In this document: positions 11,188 to 19,458 of the stretch, piece by piece | How positions within the stretch are numbered: position 1 is the stretch's first letter | Layout: the number at the start of each line of letters is the position of its first letter | NCBI RefSeq assembly: GCF_000185725.2 | Contig: NZ_KI391953.1 | Span: forward strand, 558,001 to 622,000 | DNA length: 64,000 bases | Reading direction: 5' to 3' | Source of the DNA: Segniliparus rugosus ATCC BAA-974 | Lineage (GTDB): Bacteria; Actinomycetota; Actinomycetes; Mycobacteriales; Mycobacteriaceae | Program-made: the position numbers and the translations under genes | The notes under the pieces: model-generated | Told to the model about the DNA's origin: nothing | The model's database searches: none | Seen by the model: only the letters and a program-made list of their open reading frames with translations

Positions 11188-12471
11188 GTGACTGTAGGTC
11201 AGCAGCCCTGCAAAGGCCTTACCGTCCGAGGTCGCGCCGCCCTCGCCCTCGGCTCCGTCGCCGCATGGGCCTCGCGGAAGGCCGGACGCGGCGAAGGATC
11301 GGTGATCGGCGGAAGGGTGACCGGGCGTATCGCCCCTTCGATCCTCTCCCAGCTCGCTTCGGGCAAGCGGACGGTGCTGGTCACCGGCACGAACGGGAAA
11401 TCCACCACCACCCGGATGATCGTCTCCGCGCTCGCGGAGGTCGGCGCGGTCGCGACGAACTCGCAAGGCTCCAACATGGAAGCCGGGCTGATCGCTGCGT
11501 TGGCGAGCGGGCGCAAAGCCCCCTACGCGGTGCTCGAAGTCGACGAACTGCATCTGGCTTCGGTCGCCAAGGCCGTCCAGCCCGCCGTTGTGGTGCTCTT
11601 GAACCTGAGCCGGGACCAGCTCGACCGTGTGGGGGAGATCGGCAAAGTCGAGCGGAGCCTGCGGGACGGGCTCGCCGCGCTGCCCGAAACCGCGGTGGTC
11701 GCGAACTGCGACGACGTGCTGGTCACTTCGGTCGCGTACGACGCCCCGCATGTGGTGTGGGTGGCCGCGGGCGGTAGCTGGCAAGGCGACTCGGTGAGCT
11801 GTCCTCGGACCGGAACCCGGATCGCCAGGGTCGGGGAGCGGTGGTCCAGCGCCACCGGGGCTTTCACGAAACCGGACCCCCAGTGGCTGCTGTGCGGCGA
11901 CGAGCTGCGCGGCCCCGGCGGTTTCCGCGCGCCGATGCGTCTTGGCCTGCCGGGCGCGGTGAACCGGGGCAACGCCGCCGAGGCCGTCGCGGCCGCCTCG
12001 GCGCTCGGCGCGGACCCCTTCGCCGCTTTGCGGGCGATCGCGGAGGTCCGAGAGGTCGGCGGGCGGTACGGGGTGCACGAGGTCGCGGGGCGGGCGGTGC
12101 GCAAGCTGCTCGCGAAGAACCCTGCGGGCTGGCAGGAGTCGTTGAGCATGGTCGAGGCGGACTCGGTCGTGATCGCGGTCAACGGGAGGGTGGCCGACGG
12201 CGGCGATCTGTCCTGGCTCTGGGACGTGCCGTTCGAGCAACTGCGCGGCAAACGGGTGCTGGTCTCCGGCGAGCGGGCGGCGGACCTCTCGGTCCGCTTG
12301 GACTACGCGGGGGTGGCGCACGAGCTCTGCCGCGATCCCTTCGCCGCGCTCAAAGCGCTGCCGCCAGGGCGCGTGGACCTGCTCGCCAACTACACGGCCT
12401 TCATGGAGCTCAAGCGCTGTTTCGAGAAGCGGATCGCCGAGGCCGAGGGGCGGGAGCTCGCGCATGCCTGA
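11188..12471 (+). CDS. murT: MurT, Mur-ligase-like subunit of lipid II isoglutaminyl synthase
   Basis: With GatD, MurT amidates the alpha-carboxylate of D-Glu in lipid II at the inner face of the membrane. The 427-aa protein has the Mur-ligase P-loop TGTNGKSTTTRMI, EVDELHLASVAKAVQP with LNLSRDQLDR, and a C-terminal DUF1727 domain. In the position of the MurT zinc ribbon only SCPRTG and WLLCGDE keep cysteines; the partner positions read Thr and Ser. The GTG start at 11188 follows TAGAGT (11175–11180) by 7 nt, suggesting a leaderless message. It overlaps gatD by 8 nt. Confidence 0.95.
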   Translation: MTVGQQPCKGLTVRGRAALALGSVAAWASRKAGRGEGSVIGGRVTGRIAPSILSQLASGKRTVLVTGTNGKSTTTRMIVSALAEVGAVATNSQGSNMEAGLIAALASGRKAPYAVLEVDELHLASVAKAVQPAVVVLLNLSRDQLDRVGEIGKVERSLRDGLAALPETAVVANCDDVLVTSVAYDAPHVVWVAAGGSWQGDSVSCPRTGTRIARVGERWSSATGAFTKPDPQWLLCGDELRGPGGFRAPMRLGLPGAVNRGNAAEAVAAASALGADPFAALRAIAEVREVGGRYGVHEVAGRAVRKLLAKNPAGWQESLSMVEADSVVIAVNGRVADGGDLSWLWDVPFEQLRGKRVLVSGERAADLSVRLDYAGVAHELCRDPFAALKALPPGRVDLLANYTAFMELKRCFEKRIAEAEGRELAHA

Positions 12472-13204
12472 GCCGCGCCGAGGCGTCGTGCGGGTCGGGC
12501 TGGTCTTGCCCGACGTGATGGGCACGTACGGGGACAGCGGCAACGCGGTCGTGCTCGCGCAGCGCGCGCAGATGCGCGGAATCCCGGCCGAGGTCGTGAC
12601 GATCACCCTGGACGATCCGGTGCCCGACAGCCTCGACCTGTACACCATCGGCGGGGCCGAGGACGTCGCGCAACGGCTCGCCACCGAGCACCTTCTGGCG
12701 CACCAAGGTTTGCAGCGGGCGGTCGCCAAGGGGGCCCCGGTGCTGGCCATCTGCGCGGCGCTGCAGATCCTGGGCGAATGGTACGAGTTGGCCGACGGGA
12801 CGAAAGCCGCCGGCGTCGGGCTGCTCGACGTCACCACGCACGGCAGGTCGGGGGTGCGCAGCATCGGCGAAGTGGTGGTGAAACCTCTCCTCGCCGGGCT
12901 CGCCGAGCCGATCACCGGATTTGAGAACCACGGCGGGGCCACCGTGCTCGGACCAGAGGCGCAGCCGTTGGGCAAGGTCAAAGCGGGCGACGGCAACGCG
13001 GCAGGCGAGCCCGTCGAGGGAGCGGTGCAAGGCTCGGTGATCTCCACCTACCTGCACGGCCCGGTGCTCGCGCGCAATCCCGAACTCGCCGACCTCCTGC
13101 TGGCCCGCGCGCTTGGCGTGCCGAAGGAAGAACTCGGGCCGCTGGATTTGCCGAGCGTCCGGCTTTTACGGACGGAGAGGCTCGCCGCCCCCCGCCGAGG
13201 CTGA
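12464..13204 (+). CDS. gatD: GatD, glutamine amidotransferase subunit of lipid II isoglutaminyl synthase
   Basis: Releases ammonia from glutamine and feeds it to MurT for lipid II amidation. The 246-aa class I-like (CobB/CobQ-type) amidotransferase has the nucleophile Cys97 in APVLAICAALQILG and the catalytic His198 in STYLHGPVLARNPELAD. The N-terminal VRVGLVLPDVMGTYGDSGNA is typical of GatD. The start overlaps murT, as in other actinobacteria and Staphylococcus, where both are essential. The last ~20 residues after LPSVRLLRTERL are poorly conserved. Confidence 0.95.
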   Translation: MPEPRRGVVRVGLVLPDVMGTYGDSGNAVVLAQRAQMRGIPAEVVTITLDDPVPDSLDLYTIGGAEDVAQRLATEHLLAHQGLQRAVAKGAPVLAICAALQILGEWYELADGTKAAGVGLLDVTTHGRSGVRSIGEVVVKPLLAGLAEPITGFENHGGATVLGPEAQPLGKVKAGDGNAAGEPVEGAVQGSVISTYLHGPVLARNPELADLLLARALGVPKEELGPLDLPSVRLLRTERLAAPRRG

Positions 13205-13428
13205 TTTCTCCCCCACTCGCTGCGCTCGTGGGAGGCGCCCCAGGTCCGCGCGGCGATCTGCGGCGTTGCCCCCCACTCGCAGGGCTCGTGGGAGGTACCC
13301 CCACCGCTCCTCGCGTGCACCCGCTCGTTCCTCGCTCTTACCCGTACGCAACGTCGCGGTGCGCCTTGCATCTCATCCGCGCGGGGTTCCCCGAAATATC
13401 TGCGCGGCGATCTGCGGAGCCGCTCGGC
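13205..13428. repeat. Intergenic spacer built of short repeats
   Basis: There is no credible gene in this 224-bp convergent spacer. Two 25-bp copies of CCCCACTCGCNGNGCTCGTG-type sequence lie at 13211–13235 and 13271–13295. GCGCGGCGATCTGCGG occurs at 13248–13263 and again at 13402–13417. A 22-bp segment at 13353–13374 recurs with one mismatch at 57654–57675 near the tad operon. This looks like a dispersed REP-like element. Confidence 0.6.
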
Positions 13429-14463
13429 TTATTTCTCGGCTGGGCGGAGCGAGTCGATGATTTTCTGCGCGGTCGCCTGGTCGAGCGCCTGGGGGTAGCC
13501 CTGGTCGGTTTGGACCGCGAACTCCACGACCGTGCCCGCCGCGTTCGTGGTGGCGACGACGGTGTAGACGCTGCTCGGCGGGTTGCAGCCCACGCTGGTG
13601 TTGATGTCGGTGACGGTGAAGCTGACCTGCAGCGCGTCCGCGCCGTTGATTTTGAATTGGCGCGGTTCGGACCGGGCGATCGGCGGCGGCGGCCCGAGGG
13701 GCGCGTCTTTGCCCCAGTCGGTGTAGATGTCGGGGACGCGTTTCGCCTCCGCCTCGATCGCGTCGGAGATCGTCGAGCGCTCGGCGAGGGGGATCTCGTT
13801 CGGGTTCGGCGCGAGGAACCCGGCGAGCGCGGAAGTGCTGCTGTCTTTGCAGCCGTCTTGCGGGGGGTGGGGCCGGGAGGCGGCGTTGCGGAGCGACCGG
13901 ATCGGGCAAAAGCCGAAGGGGCCGTCCGGGCAGGGCCGCTCCCAGTAGATGATCGAGGTCGGCTTGTGGACGGCCCAGTCGGCGGGCACGTCGTAGACGA
14001 AGCCGCTCGGCGATGCGACCGACTGCCAGCCCGGCGGGGTGTTCGGCCCCGGCCTGCCCCGCCCGGGCTCGAGCGGCGGCAGCGGCGTGGACTTCGGTGC
14101 CTGCGGGTTCGGGGAACTCGCGGCGGTCGTCTCCGCTGGCCCGCTTCGTCCAGCGCGGATCAAGAAGAACGCGCCCGCGCTGAGCACGACGACGAGCACC
14201 GCGACGAGCGAGACGTAGATCCAGACGCGGGAGCGCTTGGCCGGGGCGGGGGCGTGCGGGGGCTGCTGGTACGGGAAGGGCTGCTGATAGGGGGAGCCTT
14301 GGGAATACGGATCATGCTGCTGGTACGAGCCGGGCTGCTGGTACGCGCCGGGGTACTGCTCGGGTTGCGGGTAGGCCGATGGCTGCGCGTACGGCGACGG
14401 CGGCGGGTAGGACGGTCCAGGCTGCTGCCAACCCTCTGGCCCGCCGGGGTAGGGGTTCGTCAT
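13429..14463 (-). CDS. Pro/Gln/Tyr-rich single-pass membrane protein with extracytoplasmic domain
   Basis: A 344-aa protein. The first ~75 residues are a low-complexity cytoplasmic tail of Pro, Gln and Tyr (YPGAYQQPGSYQQHDPYSQG and similar). One membrane helix follows (VWIYVSLVAVLVVVLSAGAFFLI), then an extracytoplasmic domain of about 230 residues starting with GWQSVASPSGFVYDVPADWAV, resembling actinobacterial DUF8017-type domains. Five Cys residues in the outer part (for example RPCPDGPFGFCPI and SVGCNPP) could form disulfides. The function is unknown; such tails occur on cell-envelope proteins of mycolate actinobacteria. Confidence 0.8.
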   Translation of the reverse strand: MTNPYPGGPEGWQQPGPSYPPPSPYAQPSAYPQPEQYPGAYQQPGSYQQHDPYSQGSPYQQPFPYQQPPHAPAPAKRSRVWIYVSLVAVLVVVLSAGAFFLIRAGRSGPAETTAASSPNPQAPKSTPLPPLEPGRGRPGPNTPPGWQSVASPSGFVYDVPADWAVHKPTSIIYWERPCPDGPFGFCPIRSLRNAASRPHPPQDGCKDSSTSALAGFLAPNPNEIPLAERSTISDAIEAEAKRVPDIYTDWGKDAPLGPPPPIARSEPRQFKINGADALQVSFTVTDINTSVGCNPPSSVYTVVATTNAAGTVVEFAVQTDQGYPQALDQATAQKIIDSLRPAEK

Positions 14464-14561
14464 GGGCCTCCTTTTCAGCTTTTCGCCCAGGGCGGGCGAG
14501 GTGGCGGAGCGGAACTGGTTCAGAGCATAGTGCGCTCAACTCTCCGCCCTCGGGCGAGAAG

Positions 14562-15149
14562 TCACCGTTTCCGGTTCAGCAACCCGCCCAAGATCTTGCC
14601 GAACAAGCCGCCGTCGTTCCCGGACTTTGACCGCTCTTGAGGGGCAGGGGAGCTTGCGCCGCCGAGGACGCTGCCCAAAACGCTCCCGAGGGCTCCGCCC
14701 CCTTGTCCGCTCGAGGCTCCGCTCAAGATGCCGCCGATCAGCTCCCCCAGCGCGCCGCCGCCGGAGCCCGACTGCTCGGATCCGCCTTTGCCCGACGACT
14801 TCTGGCTGAGGTAGGAGATGACGATCGGCAGCAGGATCGGCAGAAGTTTTTGCACCAGGCCGCTGTCCACGCCGCCTTTGTCCGAGGACAGCGCCGCGGC
14901 TTGGTCGTTTCCGCCGCCGAAGAACGTGCTCACCAGCGCGTTCCCTTCTGGGGCCGCCGATTCTGGCGCGTCGAGCGCGGCGGCGAGGGCCGCTTCTTTC
15001 TCCGGGTCTTGGGCGTGCTCGTGCAAACCGCCGAGCAGCTGGGGGAGGACGGATTGGATGGCGGTGCGCGCCGTGTCCTCGTCGACTCCGAGCTGCTGGG
15101 CGATCTTGGCGGTGGGGATGTTCGCGTACAGGTCTTCAAGGCTGGCCAT
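14562..15149 (-). CDS. DUF937-family protein
   Basis: A 195-aa protein with the DUF937 start (MASLEDLYANIPTAKIAQQLG, then VDEDTARTAIQSVLPQLLGGL). The C-terminal half is a Gly/Ser-rich region (about residues 125–185: SGKGGSEQSGSGGGALGEL and similar) ending in a short basic stretch. The frame opens six codons earlier, but ATG 15149 begins the conserved domain. The family has no known activity; some members resemble the YidB fold. It lies 98 bp from the neighbouring leftward gene and may be its promoter-proximal partner. Confidence 0.8.
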   Translation of the reverse strand: MASLEDLYANIPTAKIAQQLGVDEDTARTAIQSVLPQLLGGLHEHAQDPEKEAALAAALDAPESAAPEGNALVSTFFGGGNDQAAALSSDKGGVDSGLVQKLLPILLPIVISYLSQKSSGKGGSEQSGSGGGALGELIGGILSGASSGQGGGALGSVLGSVLGGASSPAPQERSKSGNDGGLFGKILGGLLNRKR

Positions 15150-15319
15150 GCGCCTATCCTCGCACACAAAGTCTGCGCGCGGATTTCCGCGCCCGGAATC
15201 CGTCCTTGCGGGGGAATGCGATGGGGATTACACTGAAATGTGACGCAGATCATGTATCTCGCCTATGGCTCGTGACCCCGTTCTGCGGTTTTCGGATCGG
15301 CACAAAGGAGTGTGGAACC

Positions 15320-16222
15320 ATGAACGACCCCATGAGAACCCCCGTCGTGGTCGGCGTGGACGGCTCGCAGGCCGCGAACCGCGCGCTGATGTGGGCGGCG
15401 GACGAGGCTTCGCGGCTGCGATTGCCGCTGTTGCTCGTCCACTCCGTCGATTTCCCCGCGTTCGCGTCGAGCGCCGGCGTGGACTTCGACGGCTCCCTGG
15501 TGTGGAGCGTGGAGGCCGACGGCGAGCGGCTCTTGGCCGAGGCGAGGGAACGGGTCAGGGAGCGGTGCCCGGACCTGCAGGTGGAGCTGCGCGTGGAGAG
15601 CCTGAGCCCGGTCGCCGGGCTCGCGGAGGCTTCGCGCGGCGCGCGCATGGTCGTGCTGGGGTCGAGCGGGAAAGGCGCGCTGCGAGGGGCGCTGGTCGGC
15701 TCGAGCGCGGTCGGGGTGCTGCACCGGGCGCACTGCCCGGTCGCCGTGATCCGGGGCTCGGGGCAGCCGTCGACGGTCTCGGCTCCGGTGTTGGTCGGCG
15801 TGGACGCCTCGCCGAGCAGCGATCTCGCGGTGGAACTCGCGTTCGACGAGGCCGCGTGGCGCGGGGCGGAATTGATCGCCGCGCACGCGTGGACCGAACA
15901 TGTGGCGGTTTCGGCGAGCATCTACGCGTATCCGTTGCCGATGGATTGGGACCGGATGGGGGAGGCGGAGGAGAAGGTGCTCGCCGAAAAGATCGGCTTC
16001 TGGCACGAGAAGTACCCGGAGGTGCGGGTGCGCAAAGTCGTCTCGTGCGCGCGGCCGACGCGCTGGCTGCTCGAATTGGCGAAAGAAGCGCAGCTCATGG
16101 TCGTGGGCACCAGGGGACGGAGCGAACTCGCGTCCACCTTCCTCGGCTCGACGAGCCAGGCGATGGTCTATCACTCGCCGTGCCCGGTGATCATCGCGAG
16201 AGAAGACCACAAGGTGCCTTAG
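15320..16222 (+). CDS. Tandem-domain universal stress protein
   Basis: A 300-aa protein made of two Usp domains. Each ends with the nucleotide-binding G-x2-G-x9-G-S/T motif: first VVLGSSGKGALRGALVGSSA, second VVGTRGRSELASTFLGST. Both domains should therefore bind ATP, as in the M. tuberculosis DosR-regulon Usp proteins. The frame is open upstream, but ATG 15320 has AAAGGAG at a good distance and begins the domain (PVVVGVDGSQAANRALMW). No clear DosR box is visible in the 150 bp before it. The end overlaps the convergent ctaG-like gene by 4 nt. Confidence 0.93.
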   Translation: MNDPMRTPVVVGVDGSQAANRALMWAADEASRLRLPLLLVHSVDFPAFASSAGVDFDGSLVWSVEADGERLLAEARERVRERCPDLQVELRVESLSPVAGLAEASRGARMVVLGSSGKGALRGALVGSSAVGVLHRAHCPVAVIRGSGQPSTVSAPVLVGVDASPSSDLAVELAFDEAAWRGAELIAAHAWTEHVAVSASIYAYPLPMDWDRMGEAEEKVLAEKIGFWHEKYPEVRVRKVVSCARPTRWLLELAKEAQLMVVGTRGRSELASTFLGSTSQAMVYHSPCPVIIAREDHKVP

Positions 16223-17151
16223 CGCCGGAACCGGTCCCGCAGTTGCGGGTCGCTCTCCCACCAGAGGCCGGAGGAGGTTTGCGGCTCTCCCCGCTCAAAC
16301 TGCGCCTTTTCGAGCTGGTCGAGGGCGATATCGGTCTGTTCTTCGATATGGCGCTCCTCGGCGCGCAACGAGCGCATCACCGCGAAGATGAACGGCACGC
16401 CGAGCACGTCCCCGAGGATCCAGAGGATCCCGGCTCCGATGGTTTGGTCCATGCGGAGCGACGGCCCCCAGCTTCTGGCCGCGTAATGCGCTGGCGAGAG
16501 GACGTCCCCGAGCGCGAGCACGAGCCCGAGCGCGCCGTCGCCGATGACTTCGGCCACGGTGAGCAGCAAGGTGATCAGCTGCGGGTACTTCTTCGGGGTC
16601 GGGTCTGATTGGAGCCGCGAATAGAAATAGCCGAACCCGACCAGGACGACGACGAACTGAGCCGCCTGGTCGACGATTTCATGTTCGAGCAGCGCCGGGT
16701 ACAAGGGCGTCATGTAGACCACCCACGGGAGGACGAGGACCGAGGCCGCAGTGGCGAGGGGATATGTGAGGAACCGGGCTGGGGCGCAGGACAGCGCCGC
16801 GTCGAACCGCGCTTTCCCGGTCTCGCCGAGCGCGCCGCGCAGCGCGGTCAGCGGCTTGCCGAGGGCCAAGAGGAAAGGCACGACGAAGAACAGCACGGTG
16901 AACTGCAGCGCGCGGACCCAGAACAGGGTGTCCGCGTAGACCCCGAGGAAGCCGGCCCTCGCGCCGGCCCACAAGGCGAGGCCGCAGGAAAAGCTCGCGG
17001 CCCGCGACACGGCCACGCCCCCGTGCCGCGAGCAGCGCCAGTAGCCAAGGCCCAGCGCGGCGACCACGACGAGGACGGGCACGTCGAGCCGCCACGAGGA
17101 CAGCGCTGTGGCGGTGGTGAGCGGGGTGGTGACAATATGCGCGCTCGACAC
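16219..17151 (-). CDS. CtaG_Caa3-type cytochrome c oxidase assembly protein
   Basis: A 310-aa polytopic membrane protein with about seven hydrophobic segments, of the caa3-type oxidase assembly (CtaG/YwiC-like) family. Seen: FFVVPFLLALGKPLTALRGA, a conserved helix pair, VVYMTPLYPALLEHEIVDQ, and a late GAGILWILGDVLGVPFIFAV. The family is linked to copper handling in haem-copper oxidase assembly. The charged C-terminus is cytoplasmic. The GTG start at 17151 lies 6 nt behind TAGAGT, so a leaderless start is likely. The gene is divergent from the methyltransferase. Confidence 0.85.
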   Translation of the reverse strand: MSSAHIVTTPLTTATALSSWRLDVPVLVVVAALGLGYWRCSRHGGVAVSRAASFSCGLALWAGARAGFLGVYADTLFWVRALQFTVLFFVVPFLLALGKPLTALRGALGETGKARFDAALSCAPARFLTYPLATAASVLVLPWVVYMTPLYPALLEHEIVDQAAQFVVVLVGFGYFYSRLQSDPTPKKYPQLITLLLTVAEVIGDGALGLVLALGDVLSPAHYAARSWGPSLRMDQTIGAGILWILGDVLGVPFIFAVMRSLRAEERHIEEQTDIALDQLEKAQFERGEPQTSSGLWWESDPQLRDRFRR

Positions 17152-17188
17152 AGCACTACTCTACGAGGGGCGCAGTAAGGTGAGGGGT
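17152..17188. promoter_or_regulatory. Divergent leaderless-type promoters
   Basis: This 37-bp gap holds TAGAGT on the minus strand (17163 to 17158, 6 nt before the ctaG-like GTG) and TAAGGT on the plus strand (17176–17181, 7 nt before the methyltransferase ATG). The two -10 boxes sit almost back to back. Confidence 0.45.
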
Positions 17189-17827
17189 ATGCCCGGAGAA
17201 GCGCCTGCCTCGCTGTTCGCCCGTCTGTGGCCCGCGATCGTGCGCCGGGAGCCGAAGGCGCTGCGCCGGCTGCGCGTGGAGAACCTCGCCGGGCTCGCGG
17301 GCGCAGTGCTCGAAGTCGGAGCCGGAACGGGGACGAATTTCCCGCTGTACCCCTCGACGGTGCGCCGCGTCGTGGCCGTGGAGCCCGAGCCGAGCCTGCG
17401 GGCGCTCGCGGAACAGGCGGCGGCGGCCGCGCCGGTCCAGATCGAGGTGCGCGACGGCGCGTTCGAGGACCTGTCGCCCCTGGCTCCGGAGAAGTTCGAC
17501 GCGGTGGTCGCCTCGCTCGTGCTGTGCTCTGTGCCGGAGGCCGAGCACGCCCTCGCCCAGGCCTTCAGCGCGCTCCGGCCGGGCGGCGAGCTGCGCTTTG
17601 TGGAACATGTGGCGGCGGCGGGCGCGCTGGGGACGCTGCAACGGGCGGCGGACGCGACGTTCTGGCCTCGGCTTTTCGGCAACTGCCACACGCACCGCGA
17701 CACCGTCGGCGCGATACGGCGGGCCGGTTTCGCGGTCGACCGCTCGCGGCTGGTCCGGGTGACTCCGGCGTGGCTGCCGAACCCGGCGGGGAGCATGGCG
17801 GTGGGCCGGGCGGTCAAACCCGCCTGA
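17189..17827 (+). CDS. Class I SAM-dependent methyltransferase
   Basis: A 212-aa Rossmann-fold methyltransferase. Motif I is VLEVGAGTGTNFPLY, the acidic end of strand 2 is VVAVEPEPSLRALAEQ, and motif IV and after read FDAVVASLVLCSVPEAEHAL with LRPGGELRFVEHVAAAG. This is closest to the Methyltransf_11 group that includes small-molecule and phospholipid methylases (METTL7-like). The start at ATG 17189 was chosen because upstream codons overlap the divergent gene. The substrate is unknown. Confidence 0.9.
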   Translation: MPGEAPASLFARLWPAIVRREPKALRRLRVENLAGLAGAVLEVGAGTGTNFPLYPSTVRRVVAVEPEPSLRALAEQAAAAAPVQIEVRDGAFEDLSPLAPEKFDAVVASLVLCSVPEAEHALAQAFSALRPGGELRFVEHVAAAGALGTLQRAADATFWPRLFGNCHTHRDTVGAIRRAGFAVDRSRLVRVTPAWLPNPAGSMAVGRAVKPA

Positions 17828-17839
17828 CGGGAGCCCGGC

Positions 17840-18571
17840 TCAGCGCCGCAGGGCGTGCAGGACCGAGAGGATGTCGTCCTTGACCTCTTGGCGGCAGATC
17901 ACCAGGTCCGGGAGGTACGTGCTGCGCGTGTTGTAGACGAGCGGCGCGCCGGACAGCCGCGAGCACCAGAGGCCCGCCGCGAGCGCGACTCCGACCGGCG
18001 CGGCGGAGTCCCACTGGTGCTGGCCCCCCGCGTGCACGTACGCGTCGGCGCGGCCCTCGACCACGGCCATCGCTTTGACTCCCGCGGAGTTCACCGGGTC
18101 GAGCTGCATTCCGAGCCTTTTCGCGACGAGCAGCGCCTCCATGGGAGGGCGGCCCCGGCTGACGACCATGGACCTGGTGAGAGGGCCGTCCGCTTTGCCA
18201 ACGGTGTCGGAGCGGAACACTGTCCCGCGCGGGGGCAGCGCTACGGCGGAGGCGGTCGGGACGCCGTTCTGGACCAGGGCGATGTGCACCGCCCAGTCCT
18301 CGCCCCGGCGGCGGTATTCGCTCGTCCCGTCCAGCGGGTCCACGATCCACACGCGTTTCGCGGTCAGCCGAGCGGCGTCGTCCCTGGCCTCCTCGGAGAG
18401 CACCGCGTCGTTCGGGCGGTGCAGCTCCAACGTTCGGGCGATGAAATCCTGGGCGAGGGAGTCCCCGGCGTCGCCGAGGTCGTGGCTGGAGAGCAGGCTC
18501 GTGTTGTTGACCGCGAGCAGCAGCTGGCCGGTGTCGTGCGCGAGCCTGGCCGCGAACTCCTCGTCAGTCAC
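17840..18571 (-). CDS. cysQ: CysQ-type 3'-phosphoadenosine 5'-phosphate / inositol phosphatase
   Basis: A Mg-dependent phosphatase of the inositol monophosphatase superfamily, which removes PAP made during sulfate activation. The 243-aa protein has metal motif 1 (VLSEEARDD), the signature WIVDPLDGTSEYRR, and the late motif GGQHQWDSAAPVGVALAAGL. These match mycobacterial CysQ (Rv2131c) better than SuhB. GTG 18571 is chosen because GAGAGG lies 6 nt upstream; a TTG two codons earlier is less likely. It is divergent from the glycosylase gene with 38 bp between. Confidence 0.88.
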   Translation of the reverse strand: MTDEEFAARLAHDTGQLLLAVNNTSLLSSHDLGDAGDSLAQDFIARTLELHRPNDAVLSEEARDDAARLTAKRVWIVDPLDGTSEYRRRGEDWAVHIALVQNGVPTASAVALPPRGTVFRSDTVGKADGPLTRSMVVSRGRPPMEALLVAKRLGMQLDPVNSAGVKAMAVVEGRADAYVHAGGQHQWDSAAPVGVALAAGLWCSRLSGAPLVYNTRSTYLPDLVICRQEVKDDILSVLHALRR

Positions 18572-18609
18572 GTGCAACCTCTCTCATATCCGTTCGGCAT
18601 ACTGATGTC

Positions 18610-19458
18610 GTGCCTGAGCTTCCCGAGGTGCAAGCCCTCGCGAATTTCCTCGCCGACCGAGCGGTCGGGACAGCAGTCCGTGGCGTGGACGTCTGCGCCT
18701 TCTCGGTGCTCAAAACGGCAGCGCCGCCGATAAGCGAACTGGTCGGCCAAAAGGTCGAACAAGTTGGTCGGGCCGGTAAACATCTCATCATACGGTGCGG
18801 CGAGCTGCGCTTGGTGATCCATCTGTCCCGCGCGGGCTGGCTGCGCTGGATCCGCGAGACCCCGGAGCGCCCGCCGAAGCCTGGCCGGGGCCCGCTGGCG
18901 CTGCGGGTGCGGTGCGGCGGGGAGCGCGAGAGCTTCGAGCTCACCGAGGCAGGGACGCAGAAACGGCTCGCGGTCTGGGTGGTGCGCGACGAGGCCGACG
19001 TGCCGAGCGTTGCCAAACTCGGCCCGGACGCGCTGGACCTCGACGAGGCCGGACTCGCCGGAATCTTGGCGGGCACGACGGCGCGGATCAAGAACGTGCT
19101 GGTCGATCAGCATCTGATCGCGGGGATCGGGAACGCGTACTCCGACGAGATCCTCTTCGCCGCGAAGATCTCCCCGTTCTCCCCCTCGGACAAGACCGAT
19201 CCGGGGCAGTTGTTCCCCGCGTTGCGCGGAGTGCTCCTCGAAGCTGTCGAACGCGCGGTGGGGCAGGAGGCGGCGCTGTTGAAGGCGGAGAAGCGCGAAG
19301 GCATGCGGGTGCACGGGCGGACCGGCGAGCCGTGCTCGGCGTGCGGGGATGTCGTGCGCGAGGTGTCGTTCGCGGACCGGAGCTGGCAGTATTGCGCGAC
19401 CTGTCAGACCGGGGGGCACGTGCTGGCGGACCGGCGGATGTCGCGCCTGCTCAAATGA
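18610..19458 (+). CDS. Fpg/Nei-family DNA glycosylase/AP lyase
   Basis: Excises oxidised bases and cleaves the abasic site. The 282-aa protein begins [19 protein letters not shown] after the initiator, giving catalytic Pro and Glu at positions 2 and 3. It has the helix-two-turn-helix ([20 protein letters not shown]) and a C-terminal zinc finger ([13 protein letters not shown], then [10 protein letters not shown]). It resembles the second mycobacterial Fpg-like gene (Rv0944), which also neighbours pgi. GTG 18610 follows CATACT by 6 nt, a leaderless arrangement. The end overlaps the convergent esterase frame by 8 nt. Confidence 0.92.
   Translation: MPELPEVQALANFLADRAVGTAVRGVDVCAFSVLKTAAPPISELVGQKVEQVGRAGKHLIIRCGELRLVIHLSRAGWLRWIRETPERPPKPGRGPLALRVRCGGERESFELTEAGTQKRLAVWVVRDEADVPSVAKLGPDALDLDEAGLAGILAGTTARIKNVLVDQHLIAGIGNAYSDEILFAAKISPFSPSDKTDPGQLFPALRGVLLEAVERAVGQEAALLKAEKREGMRVHGRTGEPCSACGDVVREVSFADRSWQYCATCQTGGHVLADRRMSRLLK

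Noticed and set aside
15168-15319. DosR-type box before the universal stress gene
   Set aside because: No sequence close to the palindromic GGGACT…AGTCCC core is visible.
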